Below the pieces are notes generated by a model. The model had not been told where the DNA came from. It ran no database searches and saw nothing but the letters and a program-made list of their open reading frames with translations. Source: Schistosoma mansoni (Eukaryota; Platyhelminthes; Trematoda; Strigeidida; Schistosomatidae). From it: a stretch of 64,000 bases of DNA. The translations under genes and the position numbers were made by a program. Shown piece by piece: positions 13,046 to 28,000 of the stretch. Each line of letters starts with the position of its first letter. Within the stretch, counting starts at the first letter, position 1. The stretch is taken from positions 40,382,557-40,446,556 of the forward strand of contig NC_031502.1 of the NCBI RefSeq assembly GCF_000237925.1. Reading direction: 5' to 3'.

Positions 13046-16000
13046 TACTTTACCTTTATCGCATAACATGCCTCCCCAGCCATGATCACATTCACATGTG
13101 AAAGGAATAAGCGTATAGTTACGTTTACTAACTTCACAACCACCACGAAGGCATCCAGGATAAACACGACATTGGCTACAGTCCTTTCCATACCAACCGC
13201 TATCACAACTAGACATGTAGAAAAAGAATATTGTTAGAATGAATCAAGTAGATTGGTGACATTTTAAAACTTTATTAGTAAAATCATATAAATGTGGTTA
13301 TTCGTAGATGAAACTCAATAAGTGAACCTTTCAAGTGGACAATACAGTGTTAGTAGAACTCTAAGATAAGGATATAAAACTTGACAAGATAACTTTACTA
13401 ATTAGCTGTAAAGTCAATACTATAAAGCTATATATATGCACAAATTAAAACTCACTGGCAATGATCCGGCTTTACACATCTTCCATGTAGACACCCAAAG
13501 TCACATATAGCTTAAATTATAAAAAAAAGTACAACATATTTCAGAAATTAGTTTATTTTTCTAGATGAAAACGATATTTAAGTAAATTATTCGTTTACGT
13601 AAAAAAGGAATTTGTAAAAGATCTTTTTCTAGAACCGGTCTACCTATCAATGTAATCAGTTATATTGGCATTATAATTACAAACCATAACCGATTGTGAT
13701 TAAAATTAGATTGATCTCAACCATGAACCTTTCCTTAACATAACTCTATTAGGATAATGTTATTGTTATAACTTGTGGCCTATATGCCCTGTTAATATAT
13801 GACGTGATGATGCCGCCGATTATTCATTCTCTGATATACAAACTAATAATGATCACGGGTAATTAGATAAAAAGATTTAATAATGATTACACATTCTAAT
13901 AAACAGGATTTAATCAAACAATCACTTTTTTTTAGATCTTTTTAACAATAATTCTAATTTCAAGTTGTCATTTATAGAAATAGTCAACACATTACAGTTG
14001 GTACTAACGCATGTTACTTCTTTGTAATTTCCAATTTTTCTTTAAAGTGAATAACAAACATATTGACTTTTTTCATACAGTGTTAAAAATTATCATTTTT
14101 ATTATTATAACTGTTATATCCAGAAGAGAATTATGAAGAGTACCTTTTGAGAACTATTTATGGACCAATACTATGTGTATATTTTTATTGTGTAATTGTT
14201 AAATAACTGAATTATTCATATTCATGTCCCTCTTATGATGAGCTTTATTTTGACTTATGAATTATCAATATACGATTTACCATTCTTGAGTTATGCCTTA
14301 TCTATAAATTTCTATCTCCCTTATTCACAGCTACATTTGGCTAAATCTTGTACAAATGTTGTTTCTTATCTTATAGTACGTTGTGGTCTGTCTGGTATAT
14401 GAGCCCAGTATGTTTGAAATAAATGATTCATATTGCAGAGGCTGTTATTGGTGTTCTTGTCTTAACTGGCTGGGCTAGGCGGGGAGCAGGACCGATAAGG
14501 ACTCTGTACTACTCGTACGGGTTTTGTATGTCATTAGTCAGATTGATAATTCACTGCTCTCTAATCGGTGGCATCGTCACTTCATATATTAATAGGGCAC
14601 ATAGGCTACACGATATAACAATAACAATGTTAATTACAAGATCTATTGCTCTTAAACAATAAGATTATGTAATTAAACAGTTCTACAAAACTAAATTTTA
14701 AAAAAATGTTTTCCTGTATTTTCCATTTAAATGACACTCATAATAACCATTGGTAGGTAACACAAAAATTAATACTCAAGTTTTAAAATGAAATCATAAG
14801 GTAGATAACTAGAAACTTATTAATTAACATCAAGTTAAAATCTATCCATTTCTCTACCTTGAATTTTGAGAAAATAATGAGGCATAAAGTACAATACGAA
14901 CGTCAAGATAGTCCTACTGTATAGAGCTGAAACGTGAAGAACTATTACATCCATCGTCAAGAAGGTACAAGTATTTATAAACAGTTGTCTACGCAAAATA
15001 CTCAACATTCACTGGCCGGATACTATCAGCAACAGCGTTTTATGGGAGAGGACAAACCAGCTTCCAGATGCAGAGGAAGTCTGGAAACGACGTTGGAAGT
15101 GGATAGGACATACATTAAGGAAATCACCAAACTGCATCACGAGACAAGCCCCAACTTGGAATGGTGAATGGAAGTGTGAAAGATGAAGGCTGAAGAACTA
15201 ATTACGCCGGGAAATAGAAGCAGATATGAAAAGGATGAATATCAACTGGAAAGAACTGGAAAGGATTGTTCAGGACAGAGTTGGATGGAGAATGCTGGTG
15301 GGAGGCCTATGCTCCTCGACGAGGGGTAACAGGCGTAAGTAAAGTACAATTAAGAATGTTTACATAGAAATTAAACGTTTATTCAATTTAATTATACAAT
15401 AATGTAGATAATAGATCTCTGAGATATTGACTACTTAAAAACAAAAGAATATTTAAAGCCATTTTCAAACTTTTCTAATAATTCAAAAGATCCTATTTCA
15501 AATGAATAAAAGTTTAATAAAAAATCATTATAACTCACCTTCAGTACATGTTTTACCAGTCCAACCATATTGACATATATGTTTACCTGTTTGTTCATCA
15601 CATTTATAATAACCATGAATACCATTTTGTTCTTGACAATATATTTCACAATAATTACCATAAAAATTATTATTAGTACTGATAATTTGAATGATCGTAT
15701 AATCAATGCATTTATACACGCATCTACTCTAAACTTCAGCGCTAAGATTATCACTGGTGATTTCAATTATCCTGAGATTAACTGGAGTACCGGTAGCTTT
15801 CAGTCTAGCAATGATGAATTTTTATCAATCCTTAATCTGTACTGCTGGTCACAGTGGGTTCGTACCCCAACAAGGGGTGATAATACACTTGATCTAATAT
15901 TTGGTAGAGATACCATTCCCCTATCTGTACAAGTATACAACGAGTTTGAAAGCAGTGATCATAGGATGGTAGCTTGTGCTCTCCCCATCTATCCCTCCTA

Positions 16001-19000
16001 CAACCGACCAATTCAAAGAACCTGCAATTATAGAGACTATAAGCATGCAGACTGGGACCTCTTGCGCTCACTGATCAAACTCTCAGACTGGGATGAATTC
16101 TTCTCATGTAATAGTCTGACAGATGCCATCAACATATTCTATTTGATTGTTAACTCTTGTCTAGACTCCTGTGCACCAATTAAGATTTACAGGATTAGTA
16201 AACATCACGAATTATATATGCCAGCTANNNNNNNNNNNNNNNNNNNNNNNNNNNNNNNNNNNNNNNNNNNNNNNNNNNNNNNNNNNNNNNNNNNNNNNNN
16301 NNNNNNNNNNNNNNNNNNNNNNNNNNNNNNNNNNNNNNNNNNNNNNNNNNNNNNNNNNNNNNNNNNNNNNNNNNNNNNNNNNNNNNNNNNNNNNNNNNNN
16401 NNNNNNNNNNNNNNNNNNNNNNNNNNNCCTCAGCAGTGCATATCCACGATCTCGATTGGTAGGTCCTGGGTTCGAATATTGCGAAGCGGGATCGTTGATG
16501 CGCACTGCTGAGGAGTCCCACAATAGGACGAAATGACCGTCAAGTGCTTCCAGGTTTTCTACGGTGGTCTGGCTTCAATCGACTCATGATTTCAACTATA
16601 TATAAAAAACTTATAATGGTTGTTACTTATGAAACAAAAACAAAAATAGGAGAAGACGTATAAGGAAACTTAAATAAACTATCAATTCATATCAGAAGGG
16701 GTTTTGTGAATATTATAGTAATTTTTAATAGTTGAAATCATGAGTCAATTGAAGCTAGACCGTCATATAAAACCTGGAGACACTGAACAGTCGTTTCATC
16801 CTATTGTGGGACTCCGTAGTAGTGCGCATCCACAATATCGCCTCATCAGATTCGAACTCATTTCATTTAACTAGTATTCAACAACTAGATCCAATCATTA
16901 ATTTATATGGATGATTATAATTGAAAAAAATTTAATTTGTCTCTTAATAGTTCGAACTACAATAGAAACTAGCTTAGTTATCAATTAGAAAATTTGAACA
17001 AAAATAATTTTAACATTTAACAATTATAGATCTATTATGAAAGATGAATTGGCATAACGTATAGCTTTATTCATTCGGTTTTCAACTACAATATTTTTCA
17101 GAATAATTAGTGATAGTAATATAGCCCTCAAGCAGTAGTAGTTGACAAGGTATTCCCAGCTACATTTTGATTTTAAATTAATTTATAAGGAGGTTAGATG
17201 AATGGTAAAATGTTATTGTCTGTTAAATTTGTTTTTTCTTAAGAATCCAATATGTTACACAGTGTAAATTCAGTTTAAGTGTTGTATAAAAATAAAAGTT
17301 TCTTTTTGTAATTAATAGACTTTCTGGATTTGTCTGAAACGTCTAAATATTACCTGGTTTAAAATATAAAGCATTGGGCTTTGACACAGTAATTTTTTTC
17401 CTGTAGCATTTAAAGGTCACATGTGAGACCTCGTATAAGTTTGCTGATGAATGCATCTAAGAAGTCTTAGAACACGACAAAATAGTTGTTCTGTATCCTA
17501 TGGTTCCTATTAATTCTTTCGAAAAAACTGAATCCAACTACGTGTTTGGTAATATTAGGAAAGTAACTTATATTCATCAACTTCTTTAGAATTTTAGGGC
17601 TTGATTTTGAAGGGAATATAATATTTGAAAAATGAAAGATTTCACAGTATTTTTGGAAATACTCGCCAATAAATTATTATGGTATGAGTTTTATGCAACG
17701 TCAATAATTCGAATAATTATTATTGACAAATAAATACCCGGAGTTGTTTGTTAAAATCAAGAACGAACCTATGCGATACACTCGTTGGAATATTATCTTT
17801 AGTAGCTGATATAACGAGAGAAACTACAGAAATCACAGGATGTTATAAAATGCAAGTTATACCGAATGAGTCACTGATTCATACTATTAATGTCACCGTT
17901 TATATGTCTATCTCTATGTTCATCTAGCCACCTAAAAGTATGCAATTATTCAATTTTCTCAATGCAACATTCTATGCTATCCCATTTTCTCTTTGTTTTA
18001 TTAAGTTGGTCAAGTGATAATAATGCACATAGTAACTGAATCGGACTACAAATAGAAACATTTAAAACTAATTTAGACCACGAACAATATCTTTATTCAT
18101 CTCAGCCGAGAGTGTATGAATAAAAGACACACTACATCGCAGTAACTCTTTTTTGTTCAATTTCAAGTTTTATTTATAGACGATTTTAACAATAAGGACT
18201 TCATAATTATTAAGAATTTTTTTATATTTTATCATAAATACTAATAAACCTACGTGAATTTGCATCCGCTACACAACACTTTTTGAACTGAATAACCAAC
18301 AAAATATCTACCTATAAATAAAATATTCAACATTCAATTATTCAAATATCATCTAAAAACATAATTATGATAACCAGGACAATAATAGTATAGTGCTAAT
18401 AAACAAACTTTTGATTATTTAACAGTTATGATTTTTTAATGGATAATGTTCTTGTTTGATGCTTCATCTTTTATATTTTATTTATTTGAGCACATAAATA
18501 TTGGTGCAAAAGGCACCGAAAACATATAAGCCACACAAGACACTTGGTTTGTGTGTGGGCTGTGATACTGCCCGGGTGTCCAGACTGAAGCAGGTGATTT
18601 TCTCGGGGGGGCATACCCGAAGCCTTTGACCTGAAGGTCTAATCCACAAGACAGTGGAGGAACGTCAGAAGATGCAGTCACATGATAACCGGTGACAAAC
18701 AATTGGTTCATACGTAATTTCTTCCTTCAGGATACTGGAAGCCATGTGCACTATTAAATTGGATTCAGGGTTTTCCAACTCCCTTAGATGGATACTCCAT
18801 ATCCATCAACCCGGTTAAATAGCCGGACATTCGATTTTCGTCTTCTCAATTTCATGAACAACACCTCTGCCGCAAGAAGGCAATGAGCAGGACTTCCCTG
18901 ACAGTGGCTGTATATGTATAGCCATGTGAAAGCATTTCGAGAGGGAGAGCGGACTCTTCCCACCCTCGTCCGTTCCAGGGCATTTGGGGGGGGGAATTTC

Positions 19001-22000
19001 ATTTGAATTACATTCCTTCTGATGTCGATGATTATCTTTTCTTCAATGCAGTTTATCACTTTTTTCAAGAATTTAGAACGAAATTTTAAGGTGTTGTAAT
19101 TACAAAACAACATATTTATGATCACAATACAAGTTCATCTACAGTAGTTGAGAATTTATTTGTCATTATTGCATAATTTGCTAAAGCCTAATAAAAAAAT
19201 TGATCTAACTTATGTACCCAATAAAACTAAAAATTAGTTCTTATTAATTAGTTCTCAGCATTCTTTAGAAACCATAAACAGTATGAAATGTGCTTGTTTT
19301 CATCCCACTGGATCTAATTAATAACATCTTCTGTACGAGAATTGGATTATTATTTTTTTTAGTCATTATGATTACAAACTTTAAAAACAATTTTTCGAGC
19401 AAAGTGTAATTTCATGTTTGTTCACTTTAAGGAGCCAATCAAAAACAAACGTAAAGTTGTAAAGGTATAAAAATTTGCAAGCTGTCAAACGTTTAAATCC
19501 GGATCCGACTAAAAGGTCAATGAACATCGTGTTTGTTGTATATATATACATATATATACATATATTAAGCAGCAACAAATGAACTCACAGGCCAGACATC
19601 TTTATACACTATTGATATGTTGTTTCTAGTATTATTACTGAGGAAATTTAATTTCGATAGTCTTTCAATTGTGACTCCGTATTTACAATGTGTAAAATCA
19701 TTAAAGCTCCACAAATCAGAAAATGGTAACAAACACATCTATAATAAAAGAAATTAAAATAAATATATTGGATAATGTTTGCAAATTTCCATTTGTTTTA
19801 AATAATAATAATTATATTGGACATTGAACTCAAGTTGTTACAAACCCTTCGTAAATATTTATCTTTAAGATAAAAATAAATCTATCAAACACCAAGAATC
19901 TTCAGAATGTAAATTATTTTACATGCATATTACTTTATCCAAGGAATAGCAGCATGAATAGTCTCCAAGCGTTTTGCTAACCATGTTATTATTCATTTTG
20001 TTTGCTTGTAACTTACTTTTAATAGTAGGCTAGTTTTATGCTTTTCACGTGAACATTTAATTTTTTTTTGCTAATTCCCCTTATTACCTATTATTTTCGC
20101 TTATAGTGTTTACCGGAGTTATCCGTTACTTGAACATAAACTTTTGTAACAAATTTAATTATTTACCACTTAGTGAAAATAACCAATTCTGAATACCATA
20201 TTTTGGTGAGTTGAAGATAAGATTGATAAAAAGTGATTTTAAAAAGCTTCTCCTCAACTAAATTGTTTTATAGTTCAGACTTTGTAATAAAATTTCCAAG
20301 GCACTAATTTAAAAAAGGAGTTAGCCTCAAGGATTCTTCCAAGATGTTAACTTACAAGGTGAAAAGTAAGATCCTGATATACAACAAATTGAAAAACGAC
20401 CAAATCACATTTGTTAGCAAAGCTCTGGAAGAGGCCAAAGCTTTTACATGTCTGGATAGTACTATTGATAAACAAATAGGTCTAATGAACACATGAAAGC
20501 ATGGATTGGCAAAGCAAAGGCACCATTTCCACGATTGAAGAGATTACGGGAATCAAAACAGATCTCAACCAAAACCAATGTCAGAATTTTAAATACTAAC
20601 ATTAAAACAGTTCTATTGTGCAGAGCAGAAACTTGGAGAACCACAACCAACACAAAACGGTGCAGGTAGTTAAGAACAGATGTCCACGCCAAATACTCCA
20701 GATCCGTCGACCGGATACCATCAGAAACAGTCTACCGTGGGAAAGAGCAAACCAGCTTTTAGTTGAGGATGGAGTTAGGAAAAGACGCTGAAGGTCACAC
20801 TTTACGGAAATCAACAAATTGCGTCACAAAGCCAGGCCTAACTTTCAATCGTCAACAAAAAGGAACGAGACAAACCAAGGAGCATATGACCTTGGAGATC
20901 AGAATGGAGCAAAAAGGCAATAAAATGCTTTCGGGAAGATCTGTAGACGGGCGTATAAATAGGTTTGGTTGGAGATCCGTCTATGTCCCACGATAGGTAA
21001 CACGCCCCGTTAAATCAATTTTTTATTGCCGATAAATGACTATCAATAAAACTTCTTTGGTTGGATCTCTATTTTTATGTTTTATTGAAACAAACGCTAA
21101 AAAGGTGATTGAAGTGCCGTTTATTTATCGATCGGTTGATTGACCAAGTTTATCGGCTTAACCGTTGAATTAGAACTAGGCTTTAAAAACTTGTTTGCCA
21201 TCATTGAAATTCACTTATCCCCATACTTAAAAACAAGAAGAACGATAATTACCATAAGTTCATCGAAAGTTTTTATTGAATCGGTTTTCTACCAGAAGTC
21301 TATCCGGTTAATCAGAAAATCGATTTAGTCAATAAACATCAAGGTCTCGGAAAACACATAGTATTTTGATACATTTCAAAACGTTTGTTATTAATAAACT
21401 AATTGATGCCGTTTAGTGTAAAGGATAAGATGTAGTATCACAAGAAAATTAACACCCAATATGAGTGACAAATTATGATAGGTAATACGTCGGATAGAAT
21501 ATATTCCCCTAAATCTACTTATTGTTGAATAAAACAGTTCAACAGAAAAATATTTTATCTCCAATATCATTTAATCAGTTTGTTTTATTACAAAATTCAA
21601 TTATATAAATATCATTAGATATCATTAGTTTAGATAGACAGATATAGATATCATTCGTTTTAGATATAGATAGATATCATTAGTTAGATAGATAGGTATC
21701 ATTAGTTTTTACATACTTTCATTGCTTTTTCTCTACAGATCTTAGAAATATTGCTCGCATCTGCTAGGATCACCGGGTAAGTAATAGTGAGGTTAGAGGC
21801 AGGGTATTGGGGAATGATGGTAAATCAGTTGATGAGGTGATGAATCTTCATCGACTGAGATGGTTGGGCCACGTGTTACGTATGCCTGAACACCGATTAC
21901 CACGACGCGCAATGTTGACTAGTGTAGGGGATGGTTGGAAGAGAGTTAGGGGCGGCCAAACCAAAACATGGCATCAGTGCTTGAAGTCACTAACTTTTAG

Positions 22001-25000
22001 TCTGAGCCATGTTGGTAGATGCAGACTACTTGATTGGGGTCCACGTGACTATCGTAACCAATGGTTGGAGACTCTGTGTGACATGGCTCAGAATCGATCA
22101 CAATGACGCAGGTGTATACACTCTCTATCTTCTCTTAAACTATGAGATTAAAATTGCCTCATATCTTTCCTTCTTCCTGTACTATATCTTTATATACAAT
22201 CTTTCTTTTATATATTACCACCACTAGATTAACTACTTCTATGAATTCGGTGTTGATCTTGTTGTGCTAATGAGGTACGGCAACTTGGACCGATGCATAT
22301 ATTTGCCTGGTCCTACGTTGTAGCTGACTAACTGACTAACAGATCTCTGACAAATATCACATAAGAAGGATTAATGACATTTCTGAAAGATTCAGCTAAA
22401 AAAAGGATTGTAATCTCAAACTTTCTTGTCACCTTAAAAATATGAAAATTAAAATTTCAAAACTGTACTAGTAAAATGAATATGTCTATTATTTAAATGT
22501 TCCTCACTTCAATTTGAATATTGAAAATTATTCATGTTTAGTGAAATCTCAACTTCATATCTCTACTTTTAATATGAACTATGAGCATCAAGTGATCATA
22601 ATTCTTTTTTAATTTCATAGCTTCAATATTTAATAATGTCGAATTAAAAGCTTGATTGAATGAATGGATCATTCTATTTATAGTAATAATTATGTTAGTT
22701 ACAAAGTATATTATACTTATCTGAACTCACTTTGACAGAAATACAGCTGTCTAAAAATGGCGAAAGTAATTTATCATCTTTTTCATAATAAAGAGAATTA
22801 TTAGATTGATGGTCTATTAAATGAACTTCTGAATGTTTACATGAAAATAGCCGTAAAAAATTCGATAAGTTATGTGGAATTATATTAAATTCAAACAAGA
22901 CATCACCTTGAACAATCTGAAATACAAAGCGCAAAAAATTAAATTTAAATTGAATAAAAATAGTTAATCTTAATGTTATTCAACTCTAAAGTATAAAACT
23001 TACTATAACTATATAATGAAGCTCTTATATAATTATCGGTTGCACATAGTTAACTGGTAACAAAAAGCTACATCAGGCAAACTTAATATCGTCTCAGTGG
23101 CCTATAGGTTAAGCGTTCGTGCACGAGATCAAAGATCCTTAGTTCGAATCCCTCATACAGGATTGTGGATGTGCGCTGCTTAGGAGTCCCATACTAGGAT
23201 GAAACAACTGTCCAATGCTTCCAGGTTTCCAATGGTGGTCTAGCTTACATCGACTCATAAATTTAACTATTAAAAAAAACTTAATAACATTTAACAATTA
23301 TTTCCTCTTAGTGATTATAATAGGAATAATAAATTTATTCAATATTTTACTTTTAATCACAATAAAAAGTTTGAAAGATGGAATATAAAAGCTCTTGCCT
23401 TTTAATCACTTCTATGTGAAAAATTCTTAATAAAGTAATCTGAAAGATCGAGAATTCTATAAATACGATGTTTCATCCAACAATCATGTCTGAGTTCCTT
23501 CATAGTAATGATTACAATTAAAAGTATCAATGAATATTTTATGTCTACAGTAAAAGTTTATCTAATCCTATTCAGTTATTATTAAGTAAGAAAATATTAG
23601 TCCCTTTGATAAATTTCGATAGTGTAATAAGAAGACCAAGATTATCAGAACTATATGATGTATTAGCGCAATACATTTCGAACAATCTGATCATACATAT
23701 ACTTGTTAAGAATATTTATAAATAAAAATAAAAGGTCAACTAGACTAGAAATGAAGAGTAAGAGGAGATAAGGATAATAAAGAAAACAATGTGAAAACAA
23801 TTTGAAACCTCATCACTCTGGATAATAAGCTAATATAATGATATGCTTGATGCTAATTACGATTTTCTCGGTAAACGAACAAAGGTCAATGACACAGTGA
23901 CACGATAGGCTAATCTAATCCGTTGTCCCAGGCCCCGCTAACTAGAGGAAGAAGTCCAAGACGAAGTAGGGAAAAATTTATTCCGTAAGCAGCCGAAGTA
24001 TAAGCAATCACAATAGGAAGAAATCAAACGTATTAATACAGTATAAAGTTGTCCTTGGGAAGCATTACAAAATAGCACACTAAGAAAATACAACGGATCA
24101 ATAGCGCTTAAGATTTTTCCAAGTGGGAAATAGGACTCGAAGGTGAAAGGAGTGCTTTTGGCGCGAAAACAAGGAAATTCAAATTTTAGAAATAAAATTA
24201 CAAAAATAAGTCATTTACCAAGTAAGTTCTGGGGATTTAACATCCCCAACATATTACCAGGGTAGGTTCAAGGTGAGAACAAACTGTTCTTAATAGATAT
24301 ATGTGTGATCAGATTATTCGAAATGTATTGCGCTAATATATCATCACATAGTTCTGATAATCTTCATCTTCTTATTACACTATCGAAAAATGTGAGTCAA
24401 TAAGATGTGAACAATGTGAAAAATTTACAATGTGAATAAGAATATAAGTGTATGTGTACTTTATATTAGTATTCGCTAAAATATCATTCTACTAATAAAA
24501 ACATTTTCGGTTGTTTAAAATATAAAGAATAATAGTACAAATTGAAAAGTATTGAAATGTCGAAATATATATGTAAAATGAAGACTGTCATATTAAAGAC
24601 TGACCAGTTGCAATCCTAAACATCAATGGGAAGATCCAAACAAACAATACTAAGTCAATTTATACTTCACCCAATTGCACAAGCAAGTGGCTATCAGGAC
24701 TCAGTAGCTGAGTGGAGAACGAGATGGCGTTTGAAGCGAAAGGTACTGGGTTCGAGTCCTTGAGTAGACATCAACTTTAAGATGCAGGTACATCAAGCTG
24801 ACGAGTCCCAAATAGGACGAAACGCGCGTCCTGTATTCCACTGCTAGCCACTATCCATCTTTTCTTACAATGTCATATATATAGTTGTGATTTTTAAACA
24901 TTTAAATTAGTTTGTTTGTTTTTTTATCTTAATAAAGATACATGTAATGGTAAGATTCGAATTAGTTGTTAATAAGTATTTCTTAAGGAGTAGATAGCTG

Positions 25001-28000
25001 TATTCCTTCTTTTTTGATCAAACTGTATTGACTAACTTATATGTAGCCAATCTGCTCTAAATTTTTCTTTGTACTCACCAGACGCTTTCTGAATTATTAT
25101 TATTATTATTAGCTTTATCCAATATTATATTTTTAGTATAATATAAAATTCTCAGCACAAAGTATTTCAACAAGTTTCCGTTTCTTACTTCTTGGTCGGT
25201 CCGGACGATAAATACTGAGTGATCGCCAGTTAGAAGTTAGCAGTCCAGTCAATTGACATCTAAATAATGTACATTCTTTTAGCTGCATATTGCAAGCGAC
25301 CACGATATCTCTGATTAGGCTTTTTGTAACGTTTACAGCGAAAGGTTGTACACGTTTCAGAAACGCATCTAAATAGGTTGTGCGATTAATAGTCATAATG
25401 ACTTATTAGAACAAACAAAATAAGATAAGTTGTTGAAATATCTAGATCGCAGGAACAGGTAGTCCTGATGTTAAAGCAGGCCCTTTTCATCTTGTTTCTG
25501 ATAAATGTAGCGCTATTCTTGAAGTCATCATAGGATTAAAGAGCATTTTCTAAACACTACTTGTGTCCTTTCAATCTCGTGTTCAGCTGTCTAGATATTC
25601 TTCTCACATAAATCTCAGTGTATTCATAACATTTAATCTCATAGAAAACGTCCTGCTGTTCTTCCTTTGATAATTTATACTTGACATTAACTAAAGTCGA
25701 TCTTGTGTATCACTAGCCACGAAATATATTATATTTATTTGGAATTCTATTGATTTTCTCACATTTTTTTGCACGGGATTCGATGACGACGGTGTTCTTC
25801 AAATCTCTCGGTTTACATCCCAACTCAGTACTTTTTTATGTTTTATATTCTTCTTTAAAAAAGTCTTTAGTGTAGATTTTGCCCCAGATGTAGACAGAAT
25901 TAAATTTAATTCAATCTGTTGGCCTTCTTTCACTGTACCGAGATTACAGCTTTCACTAATTAATTTTTTCACAGCTGTGACCTTCATAAAACAAGCATGT
26001 ATCGATCCGTAACCTGAATATTCCTTGGATTTTGATTTCTGGAATATACCAATTGTCATCTTATCGTTATGTCTTCTTTCAGTCCAATAATCGCAAAAAG
26101 TTAGTTTGTGGTCAATAGATACTATTCCCTTGGTTAGTTTAATGCAATCCGATATGTTGTTCACAAATTTAAATATTTATTGCAAAATAATCTGGCTTGA
26201 TAATGAAAAAAGCCTCATCTACACACAGCAACAAAACTTTATGTGGAATTACACATATCGTGTCCCAACAAGTTTCTGAGGAATGAATGAATAAATTTAC
26301 TACAATCAGAGAAACTGACAAACTTATTGCTACATCATTTTGTCTAAAAAGATGGCGAAATAGGAAGAATCGTAAACACAATTCCTTGCACTTAATAACC
26401 TCGGAATGATCGAATGAGCGTCGTCAGATATTCAAAAGCGATAAACAACAGTATTGGTTTCAAGTTAGAATGAAAGTTGTTTTTATAGAAGTACATGAGT
26501 ACTTACAATCGAATTTCGGTGTTTTACTTTTTTTAGTTGATTCATAGTATTACATTGACTAGTTGTATTCTACCAACTTTTGTATTTTGAAGCCACTAAC
26601 TAATAGCAAACTAGCACAAGAACTTATCCGTACTCTAATATTTTAAGCCACATTCAACATATGTTTAGTTTATAAGTTATATCTATACAAATGAAACTCC
26701 AGTGCCTGATAAGGAAAAAACCATAAATAATGAAGAGGAAAAAGATAAGATCAGGTCCCTCACTAAACATGCCAGAACTAACAAACTTCAGTCAGGATTT
26801 TCAAAGTGAACTGCCTCTGTCCTGTAGACTATTTGTATAAGTAATCTAGTTCTATGTTAACTCGTCAGCGAAAACTACCTCAAAAAATGAGGAAAATAAT
26901 ATTATTTTAGAGAACTAAACAAATAATGTTCAGACTCTCTGCTAAAAGCTATTGTCACAAATCAATTAGTAACTAAAAGTGAATTAACAACTGAAGCATG
27001 TCAAGTGAAAATATGTTAATGTTTTCTGATAAGTCATGTGAGAAAGTTAACGTACTTCATTGAGTAACTAAATTATTAGACTAATCATGGTAACCATCTA
27101 CAAATCAACTCTCTGAGACACCTTAACTACCCATAAATACATGAAAGTCTTATTCATCGTTCACTTAAATAAATATATCGACTGGTCAAACGTCATAAGT
27201 GACCGTTTATGAATAAATCAAATAAAAGAACACATTTCAGTATGATACTAGTTTTCCTTTTATATAATTTAAGATGGAATATCTTTCAAGATGATGATCA
27301 AGTCATTTTAGTCTCAAGGTAGTGATATTATTTGAACAATTTCATCAATAGATGTCTACTTTTTATGATATGTAGATATCACATTGTATATTTAATATGA
27401 AAATTTTACAATATTCAAAGATTCTTAAGTAACACTGGCATCAAATTAATTCCTTTTCTTATGAAAAAAGTGCTATGAGCTTTAATTTTATCGATACAAC
27501 CCAAATGTTAGAAACTTTCAGTTTGCTCACAGTACATGTGACACGGGTTTTAGATTTAAATGTTTAAATATTCTTCACTATATATGCTTGAATTATTCTA
27601 GTTTTGGCTGTTATATCGAACTTATTTTCCCTTCCTAGTGTACCTTAGTCAATGATTAGGAAGATGTTTCAATATTAACAAATTATACACAGACTTTACC
27701 GAACGCTAGAGTTCTAATACAAAAAGTAATAGGAGTTATGTAGAATGTTCCATTTTAACTTCCAACACTACTGTGAGAATATTAGCTTAATTTAACATTT
27801 GTAAAGCTCATAGTCTTCACTTCAACCACATAAAAGTTTCAGTATCTTCTACAGTACATGCCAAAGACAAATAAGTCAAGACATTAATATGATGCATCAT
27901 ATTTCTCAAATTTCTGTCCTATACATTACATTTGGTTTACAAGAAGTCTTGATAGGTTGCCTATCTCAGTTAAATGAATGATCAGCAGGATGATTAGACA

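Noticed and set aside
15570-16511. A 313-codon plus-strand open frame
   Set aside because: It starts in the antisense of the DSL exon, continues into a LINE endonuclease and then passes through the N gap; it is not one gene.
18784-19125. 113-codon minus-strand frame
   Set aside because: Lies largely in the R500 repeat and differs between copies.
19381-19578. Minus-strand frame with a FTFVFDW segment, considered as the missing MNNL exon
   Set aside because: No usable acceptor in phase, and it lies directly in the intron after the better exon 19589-19738.
25133-25396. 87-codon minus-strand frame near the PLE remnant
   Set aside because: Just downstream of the GIY-YIG part; probably element 3' sequence, with no motif of its own.
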